Shown: in pieces, positions 15,872-20,132 of the stretch
How the letters are laid out: each line of letters opens with the position of its first letter
How positions within the stretch are numbered: the stretch's first letter is position 1
Assembly: GCA_014377915.1 (NCBI GenBank)
Contig: JACMOT010000580.1
Span: 1-20,132, forward strand
Source of the DNA: Tardiphaga sp.
GTDB lineage: Bacteria > Pseudomonadota > Alphaproteobacteria > Rhizobiales > Xanthobacteraceae
Length of the DNA: 20,132 nt
Direction: 5' to 3'
Notes under the pieces: model-generated
Database searches by the model: none
What the model saw: only the letters and a program-made list of their open reading frames with translations
Told to the model about the DNA's origin: nothing
Made by a program: the position numbers and the translations under genes

Positions 15872-16885
15872 ATGGCACTTTCCACCCCAGCAACGGCGAC
15901 AGCGACCATGACCGACCAGGCCAGTGAGGCGATCGCCTCGGCGCTGCGCACGCTCGATGCCGAAGCCAGCGGCGTTACCGCGCTGGCCGCCGCTTTGCAG
16001 TCCGATCTCGGCGCATCGTTCAGCGCCGCCGCCGGGCTGATCCTCCATGCCAAGGGCCGGCTGATCATCACCGGACTCGGCAAGTCCGGCCATATCGGCC
16101 GCAAGATCGCCGCCACCTTCGCTTCGACCGGCACGCCGGCGTTCTTCGTCCACGCCGCCGAAGCCAGCCATGGCGACCTCGGCATGATCACCGCCGACGA
16201 CGTCATCCTGGCGCTGTCCTGGTCCGGCGAGCAGCCGGAGATGAAGAACCTGATCAGCTATGCCAAGCGCTTCAAGATCGGCGTCATCGCCATGACCGCG
16301 GATGCCGGCTCGACGCTAGCAAAGGCCGCCGATGTCGCACTGACGCTGCCGAAGGCGCGCGAGGCCTGCCCGCACAATCTCGCCCCCACGACTTCCTCGC
16401 TGATGATGCTGGCGCTCGGCGACGCGCTGGCGATCGCGCTGCTCGAGGGCCGCGGCTTCACCTCGGTGGATTTCTCGGTGCTGCATCCGGGCGGCAAGCT
16501 CGGCGCGATGCTGAAATACACCCGCGACCTGATGCATGAGGGCGACGCAGTGCCGCTGAAGCCGCTCGGCACCAAGATGTCGGACGCGCTGGTGGAAATG
16601 TCCTCGAAGGGTTTTGGCTGCGTCGGCATCATCGACCACCACGGCCATGTGGTCGGCATCGTCACCGACGGCGACCTCCGCCGCCACATGCGGCCGGACC
16701 TGATGACGGTGCCGGTCGACGAGGTGATGACCAAAAACCCGCGAACCATCAGCCGCGATCTGCTCGCCGGCGAGGCGCTGGAAATGCTCAACTCCGCCAA
16801 GATCACCGCGCTGCTGGTGACCGACGCGAGGAAGCCGGTCGGCATCGTGCATCTGCACGATCTGCCCAGGGCGGGCGTGGCTTAA
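15872..16885 (+). CDS. kdsD: Arabinose-5-phosphate isomerase, KpsF/GutQ family
   Basis: Interconverts ribulose-5-phosphate and arabinose-5-phosphate, the first step of Kdo synthesis for LPS, in the cytoplasm. An N-terminal SIS domain (about 30-185 from ATG 15872) carries GRLIITGLGKSGHIGRKIAA, STGTPAFFVHAAEASHGDLG and LSWSGEQPE, and is followed by TTSSLMMLALGDALAIALLE and DFSVLHPGGKLG. Two CBS motifs follow (about 205-335), including FGCVGIIDHHGHVVGIVTDG and VMTKNPRTISRD. This is the standard KdsD layout. The start is uncertain: ATG 15839, 15872 and 15908 are all in frame. I favour 15872, with AGG upstream; the family core begins near TDQASEAI. The symbol kpsF is also used. It is divergent from the outer membrane protein gene. 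Confidence 0.93.
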   Translation: MALSTPATATATMTDQASEAIASALRTLDAEASGVTALAAALQSDLGASFSAAAGLILHAKGRLIITGLGKSGHIGRKIAATFASTGTPAFFVHAAEASHGDLGMITADDVILALSWSGEQPEMKNLISYAKRFKIGVIAMTADAGSTLAKAADVALTLPKAREACPHNLAPTTSSLMMLALGDALAIALLEGRGFTSVDFSVLHPGGKLGAMLKYTRDLMHEGDAVPLKPLGTKMSDALVEMSSKGFGCVGIIDHHGHVVGIVTDGDLRRHMRPDLMTVPVDEVMTKNPRTISRDLLAGEALEMLNSAKITALLVTDARKPVGIVHLHDLPRAGVA

Positions 16886-16897
16886 AACTCAGACCGT

Positions 16898-16982
16898 TTC
16901 CCGGACGCGCTGCGGCATTCTCAGGCGATACACTTGCATCGCCGCATGCCGCTGCGCGTAGCATCGCGTCCGGGGCACGAGA
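16898..16982. repeat. Dispersed repeat type A, short copy (A1)
   Basis: An 85-base element that begins TTCCCGGACGCGCTGCGGCA and ends with TCGCGTCCGGGGCACGAGA. It is repeated in the same orientation at 17963-18113 with only a few base differences. The ends contain CCGGACGCG and CGCGTCCGG, which are inverted repeats, so the element can fold. It stops 8 bases before the stop codon of the CMD-family gene. Confidence 0.85.
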
Positions 16983-16990
16983 GAACGTGG

Positions 16991-17536
16991 CTAGGAAACC
17001 CGCGGAAACGTTGCCGCATTTTCCTCCGGCTGCAACGCAAGTCCGTTGGCGAGATACGACACCGTGCGATAGAAGCCGCACAGCAAAATGATCTCGAGGA
17101 TTTTGGCGTCATCGTAATGCGCCGACAGCGCGGCGAATTCATCGTCGCTGAGCGTGGCGCGGTGATGCAGCGCATCGACCGCGGCGATCATCGCCTGCTC
17201 CGCGGCACTCCAGCACGGTGCATCGGCGTCGCCGACCGTCGTGGCCGTCACCTGCTCGTCGGTCAGCCGCGCGGCGTCTGCAAAGGTCGCGACATGCACG
17301 CCCCACTCGTAGGCGCAGCCGGTCAGCGCGCAGGTCCGGTCGATGACGATCTCGCGCTCGCGCAGACCGAGCGGCCCGCGGTCGAGCAGGCTGCCGGCGC
17401 GAAATTTCGTCCACGCGCGGGGATGGCCGGCCAGCACCCGGAACAGCCGCAGCGGGGGCGCGCCGCGCATGATTGCGTCGAACTGTGCTTGGATCTCCGG
17501 CGGGTACGGCGGCTGTAGCGGCGCGATGCGTGACAT
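16991..17536 (-). CDS. Carboxymuconolactone decarboxylase (CMD/AhpD-like) family protein
   Basis: A 181-residue cytoplasmic all-helical protein of the CMD superfamily. The core is REREIVIDRTCALTGCAYEW then GVHVATFADAARLTDEQV, with ALHHRATLSDDEFAALSAHY and ILEIILLCGFYRTVSYLANG at the C-terminus. It has Cys residues in TCALTGCAYEWGVH in the place of the AhpD CxxC, but with four residues between them, so peroxidase activity of the classical type is doubtful. Related proteins often detoxify or sense reactive small molecules. GGAGG six bases before ATG 17536 gives a very good start. It is divergent from an HxlR regulator; the 76-base gap holds shared operator repeats, so the regulator probably controls it. 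Type A repeats flank the pair. Confidence 0.88.
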   Translation of the reverse strand: MSRIAPLQPPYPPEIQAQFDAIMRGAPPLRLFRVLAGHPRAWTKFRAGSLLDRGPLGLREREIVIDRTCALTGCAYEWGVHVATFADAARLTDEQVTATTVGDADAPCWSAAEQAMIAAVDALHHRATLSDDEFAALSAHYDDAKILEIILLCGFYRTVSYLANGLALQPEENAATFPRVS

Positions 17537-17557
17537 CGACGACCTCCGTGCTATGAT
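17530..17557 (+). promoter_or_regulatory. Candidate promoter of the HxlR-type gene
   Basis: GTGACA (17530-17535), 16 bases, TATGAT (17552-17557). These are five of six matches to each of the -35 and -10 consensus. Transcription would start near 17564, inside the operator repeats at 17561-17590, as expected of an autorepressed gene. Confidence 0.4.
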
Positions 17558-17560
17558 AAA

Positions 17561-17590
17561 CGTAGCATGACGCTACATAATCCGTAGCAT
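17561..17590. promoter_or_regulatory. Probable HxlR operator in the divergent intergenic region
   Basis: CGTAGCAT occurs at 17561-17568 and 17583-17590. Between them GCTAC (17572-17576) pairs with GTAGC (17562-17566) as an inverted repeat with a 5-base spacer. Such repeats between a regulator and its divergent target are usual HxlR sites. Confidence 0.6.
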
Positions 17591-17612
17591 TTGACAAGAG
17601 GCTGGAGGGGCT

Positions 17613-17957
17613 ATGACGAAACCTGTTTCAGCAAAAGCCCCGCGTCCGGTGCGCGGCTCGACCACGGGCCGGCCGGTGATGGCGCTGCTTGACCTGCTCG
17701 GCCGGCGCTGGACGCTGCGGGTCATCTGGGAACTGCGCGAGACGTCGCTGACCTCGCGGGCGCTGCGCGAAATGTGCGACGACGCCTCGCCGACCGTGCT
17801 GCAGGCGCGGCTCACCGAGCTCAGAAAGGCCGGCCTCGTCGAGCTGCAGCCGGCCAGCGGCTACAGGCTGACCAAACTCGGGCGCGAATTGATGGCGACG
17901 GTGTTGCCGCTGCATCGTTTTGCCGCGCGCTGGAGCAAACGCCAGCCGCACGCCTAG
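17613..17957 (+). CDS. HxlR-type winged-helix transcriptional regulator
   Basis: A 114-residue DNA-binding protein of the HxlR family, typically dimeric sensors of aldehydes, quinones or other reactive electrophiles. The core is GRPVMALLDLLGRRWTLRVI followed by WELRETSLTSRALREMCDDA, then SPTVLQARLTELRKAGLVEL (recognition helix and wing) and YRLTKLGRELMATVLPL. The usual cysteine near the N-terminus is missing; the single Cys is in REMCDDA, so redox sensing, if any, would use that one. GGAGG at 17604-17608 precedes ATG 17613. It is divergent from the CMD-family gene and likely represses both itself and that gene through the repeats at 17561-17590. Type A repeat copy 2 begins 6 bases after its stop. 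Confidence 0.92.
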   Translation: MTKPVSAKAPRPVRGSTTGRPVMALLDLLGRRWTLRVIWELRETSLTSRALREMCDDASPTVLQARLTELRKAGLVELQPASGYRLTKLGRELMATVLPLHRFAARWSKRQPHA

Positions 17958-17962
17958 GCTCG

Positions 17963-18113
17963 TTCCCGGACGCGCTGCGGCATTCTCAGGCGATGCACTT
18001 GCATCGCGGCATGCCGCTGCGCAGATCCGGGATCCCCGGTTTCCTGAGCCACGAACCGGGACCCCGGCTTTGCGAAGCAACACTGCGCGTTGCATCGCGT
18101 CCGGGGCACGAGA
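17963..18113. repeat. Dispersed repeat type A, long copy (A2)
   Basis: A 151-base element matching A1 at both ends but with 66 extra bases in the middle, after CCGCTGCGC. The extra segment ends with CTGCGC, so it is bounded by a 6-base direct repeat. It contains its own palindromic parts, including GGGATCCCC and ACCGGGACCCCGG. It lies between the HxlR gene and the end of nfeD. Confidence 0.85.
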
Positions 18114-18135
18114 CGCGCGTTCCGGATGACGACGC

Positions 18136-18579
18136 CTAAACCGCCGCTACCGTTAGGCTGGCGCCGTCGGCATGCACGATCTTCACCCGGCTGCCGGCCG
18201 GCGTATCCGGGCCCGCGACACGCCACACGGTATCGGCGATGCGCACGATGCCTTCGCCATCGACGATCGGCTTCTCCAGCGTGCAAACCCGGCCGACCAG
18301 CGCATCCGAGCGCCTGTTGAGAAACGGGTTCGGATTGCTGCCGGGTTTTTGTCGCGCGATCCGGCGGCATAACGGCACAGCGGCGACAGCAAACGCGGCG
18401 AACAGCAACAGTTGCAACTGCCAGGGCGGCGTCACCACGAAGGACAGCAGGCCCACCAGAAACGCCGAAAGCCCGAGCCAGAACATGAAGACACCGGGCG
18501 CCAGTAATTCGAGCCCCATCAGCAACACGCCGAAAATCAGCCAGTTCCAGGTGCCCAGCGTGACCAGAATGTCGGCCAT
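18136..18579 (-). CDS. NfeD-family membrane protein
   Basis: A 147-residue inner membrane protein. Hydrophobic segments lie at about 8-28, 30-49 and 53-70 (GTWNWLIFGVLLMGLELLAP, FMFWLGLSAFLVGLLSFVV, LQLLLFAAFAVAAVPL). A polar C-terminal OB-fold-like domain (about 88-146, SDALVGRVCTLEKPIVDGEG ending TVAAV) follows, as in short NfeD proteins. These partner SPFH/stomatin proteins in membrane quality control or microdomain formation. The ATG lies 2 bases after the TGA of the SPFH gene, so the two are translationally coupled. There is no protease domain, so this is the short NfeD type. Confidence 0.93.
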   Translation of the reverse strand: MADILVTLGTWNWLIFGVLLMGLELLAPGVFMFWLGLSAFLVGLLSFVVTPPWQLQLLLFAAFAVAAVPLCRRIARQKPGSNPNPFLNRRSDALVGRVCTLEKPIVDGEGIVRIADTVWRVAGPDTPAGSRVKIVHADGASLTVAAV

Positions 18580-18581
18580 GC

Positions 18582-19577
18582 TCAGCTCCTCGGCGTCGCC
18601 GGCGGAGTCGGGCCGGCCGGCGGTACCGACGCACGCCGCGCCGCGGCCTGCGCCGAGGCGGAACTTTCGCCAAAGGTCGCCTTGGCGATCTCGCCGATGC
18701 CAGCCAGCGAGCCAAGCACGCCCATCGCCTCGATCGGCAGCATGATGATCTTCTGGTTCGGCGAATCCGCGATCTGCCCGAACGCCTTGATATACTTGTC
18801 GGCGATAAAATAGTTCAGCGCCGCGACGTCGCCGCTGGCGATGGCATCGGACACCATGCGGGTCGCTTTTGCCTCGGCTTCCGCGGCACGCTCACGCGCC
18901 TCGGCGTCGAGGAAGGCGGCTTCGCGGCGGCCCTCGGCCTGCAGGATCTGGCCTTGCTTCGCGCCTTCGGCGCGAAGAATCTCCGACTGTCGCTGGCCTT
19001 CCGCCTGCAGGATGTCGGCGCGCTTGACGCGCTCGGCCTTCATCTGCCGGCCCATCGCCTCGACCAGATCGGCGGGCGGCACGATGTCCTTGATCTCGAT
19101 GCGGTTGACCTTGAGGCCCCACGGCGACACCGCGGCATCGACCACGCGCAGCAGCCGCTCGTTGATCTCGTCGCGGTGCGACAGCACCTGGTCGAGGTCC
19201 ATCGCGCCCATCACCGAGCGGATGTTGGTCATGGTCAGCACGATGATCGCCTGGTTGAGGTTGGAGACCTCGTAGCTCGCCTTGGCGGCGTCGAACACCT
19301 GGTAGAAGGCGACGCCATCCACCGTCACCGTGGCATTGTCCTTGGTGATGACTTCCTGCTCGGGAATGTTGATCACCTGCTCCATCACGTTGACCTTGCG
19401 GCCAACGCGATCGAAATAGGGAATGATGATATTGAGGCCCGGCGACAGCGTGCGGGTGAATTTGCCGAACCGCTCGATGGTCCAGTCATAGCCCTGCGGC
19501 ACCGTCTTGACGCCGGCAAACAGCGTCAGGATGATCAGCAGCACGACGGCGATGGCGAAAATATCGAAACCGGTCAT
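18582..19577 (-). CDS. SPFH/stomatin-like membrane protein (QmcA/paraslipin type)
   Basis: A 331-residue inner membrane scaffold protein. One N-terminal transmembrane helix (about 4-22, [18 protein letters not shown]) is followed by the SPFH domain (about 25-190): [59 protein letters not shown] and [19 protein letters not shown]. An Ala/Glu/Arg-rich coiled coil (about 190-250) with repeats of [20 protein letters not shown] type comes next, then [20 protein letters not shown] and a Pro/Ala/Ser-rich tail. This class oligomerises into ring- or cage-like assemblies, often with FtsH or NfeD. GGGAGG five bases before ATG 19577 sets the start; a TTG at 19580 is in frame. First gene of the operon with nfeD. 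Confidence 0.94.
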   Translation of the reverse strand: MTGFDIFAIAVVLLIILTLFAGVKTVPQGYDWTIERFGKFTRTLSPGLNIIIPYFDRVGRKVNVMEQVINIPEQEVITKDNATVTVDGVAFYQVFDAAKASYEVSNLNQAIIVLTMTNIRSVMGAMDLDQVLSHRDEINERLLRVVDAAVSPWGLKVNRIEIKDIVPPADLVEAMGRQMKAERVKRADILQAEGQRQSEILRAEGAKQGQILQAEGRREAAFLDAEARERAAEAEAKATRMVSDAIASGDVAALNYFIADKYIKAFGQIADSPNQKIIMLPIEAMGVLGSLAGIGEIAKATFGESSASAQAAARRASVPPAGPTPPATPRS

Positions 19578-19673
19578 CAAATCCTCCCAGCGAATCCGCG
19601 TGCGCAGTGGCGCGTTCTGGATTGGTCGCCGGGATCAGATGTAAGGTTCGCGGCTGGCAAAAGCGAGCGCCGT

Positions 19674-19793
19674 TGTCATTGCGAGGAGCCCTTGCGACGA
19701 AGCAATCCAGTTTTCCGACGCTTGTGGCTTCCGGATTGCCGCTTCGCTTCGCTAAGGGAAAGCCAGTGGGTTTCCCTGACCTCACAATGACGG
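19674..19793. repeat. Palindromic intergenic repeat (type C)
   Basis: The ends are inverted: TTGTCATTGCGAGG at 19674-19687 and TCACAATGACGG at 19782-19793. Internal parts include GCGACGAAGCAATCCAG and GGATTGCCGCTTCGCTTCGC. This pattern is widespread in alphaproteobacterial intergenic DNA. It lies between the SPFH gene start and the hemH stop. Confidence 0.8.
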
Positions 19794-19816
19794 AGGAGAG
19801 AACGAAGCGGGCCTCC

Positions 19817-20132
19817 CTAGATCCAGCCCTGCAATTCCCGCAGCACCAGTTCCCGGATCACGTCCATGCCCGGATCACTGTCGTTCAGACAAGGCACCGC
19901 GGAAAAATGTTCGCCGCCATTGCCTTCGAAGATCTCGCAGTTCTCCTGCGAAATTTCTTCCAGCGTCTCCAGGCAGTCCGCCGAGAACCCCGGCATCACC
20001 ACGACGATGCGCTTGAGGCCGTCCTTGGCGAGCCGCTCGATGGTCTTGTCGGTATAGGGCTTCAGCCACTGGTCGAAGCCGAAGCGCGACTGGAAGGTCA
20101 GCATCAGCCGCGGCGCATTCGGCCCCAGGCGA
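19817..20132 (-). CDS. hemH: Ferrochelatase, C-terminal part, truncated by window edge
   Basis: Inserts ferrous iron into protoporphyrin IX, the last step of haem synthesis. The frame is open at the window edge with RLGPNAPRLMLTFQSRFGF, so the ATG-like Met at 20104 is internal. Then come DQWLKPYTDKTIERLAKDG, RIVVVMPGFSADCLETLEEI (with the conserved Glu pair of the active site), CEIFEGNGGEHFSAVPCLND and the terminal helix ending ELQGWI. All are conserved in alphaproteobacterial HemH. The upstream two-thirds of the gene lies outside the window. Same strand as the SPFH operon; the type C repeat separates them. Confidence 0.94.
   Translation of the reverse strand, partial: RLGPNAPRLMLTFQSRFGFDQWLKPYTDKTIERLAKDGLKRIVVVMPGFSADCLETLEEISQENCEIFEGNGGEHFSAVPCLNDSDPGMDVIRELVLRELQGWI

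Noticed and set aside
17591..17596. TTGACA as -35 of the HxlR gene
   Set aside because: A -10 at correct spacing would fall at or beyond the start codon at 17613.

Overview
The window is about 20 kb of GC-rich chromosomal DNA. It looks like an alphaproteobacterium of the Bradyrhizobium/Rhodopseudomonas group (Nitrobacteraceae). The evidence is the gene set (HWE histidine kinase, DUF459 SGNH protein, Bug-type binding protein, KpsF-type isomerase, SPFH/NfeD pair), the GGAAC-N16-CGTT promoters typical of alphaproteobacterial EcfG sigma factors, and three kinds of short palindromic intergenic repeat common in that group. No tRNA, rRNA, CRISPR array, phage gene or transposase was seen. It reads as ordinary core chromosome with some accessory signalling genes.

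Layout. 1-1559: the 3' part of gltD (window edge), a hairpin, and a small secreted unknown. 1585-3440: a response regulator and a GAF-PAS-HWE histidine kinase on the minus strand; the kinase is frameshifted at a run of six G. 3612-3974: a CsbD-like stress protein, then a bidirectional terminator. 4076-6893: a DUF459 SGNH-fold exported protein and a Bug/TctC solute-binding protein, both minus. 7214-9720: a lytic transglycosylase (minus) divergent from galU (plus). 9776-13719: a membrane diguanylate cyclase whose C-terminus runs into a repeat, a small DUF7662-like protein, and a GAF hybrid histidine kinase. 13995-16885: a beta-barrel outer membrane protein divergent from kdsD. 16898-18113: a CMD-family gene and an HxlR regulator, divergent, flanked by two directly repeated elements. 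18136-19577: an SPFH-nfeD operon. 19817-20132: the 3' end of hemH (minus).

Themes. Several genes serve the envelope: kdsD (Kdo for LPS), galU (UDP-glucose), the lytic transglycosylase, the outer membrane protein, DUF459, and SPFH/NfeD. Several others are signalling: HWE kinase plus receiver, hybrid kinase, diguanylate cyclase. The best lead is a possible general-stress-response branch. There are two exact GGAAC-N16-CGTT matches, one upstream of galU and one inside the kinase gene immediately upstream of the response regulator. The layout recalls the LovK/LovR pair of Caulobacter. I found no convincing wholly new system.
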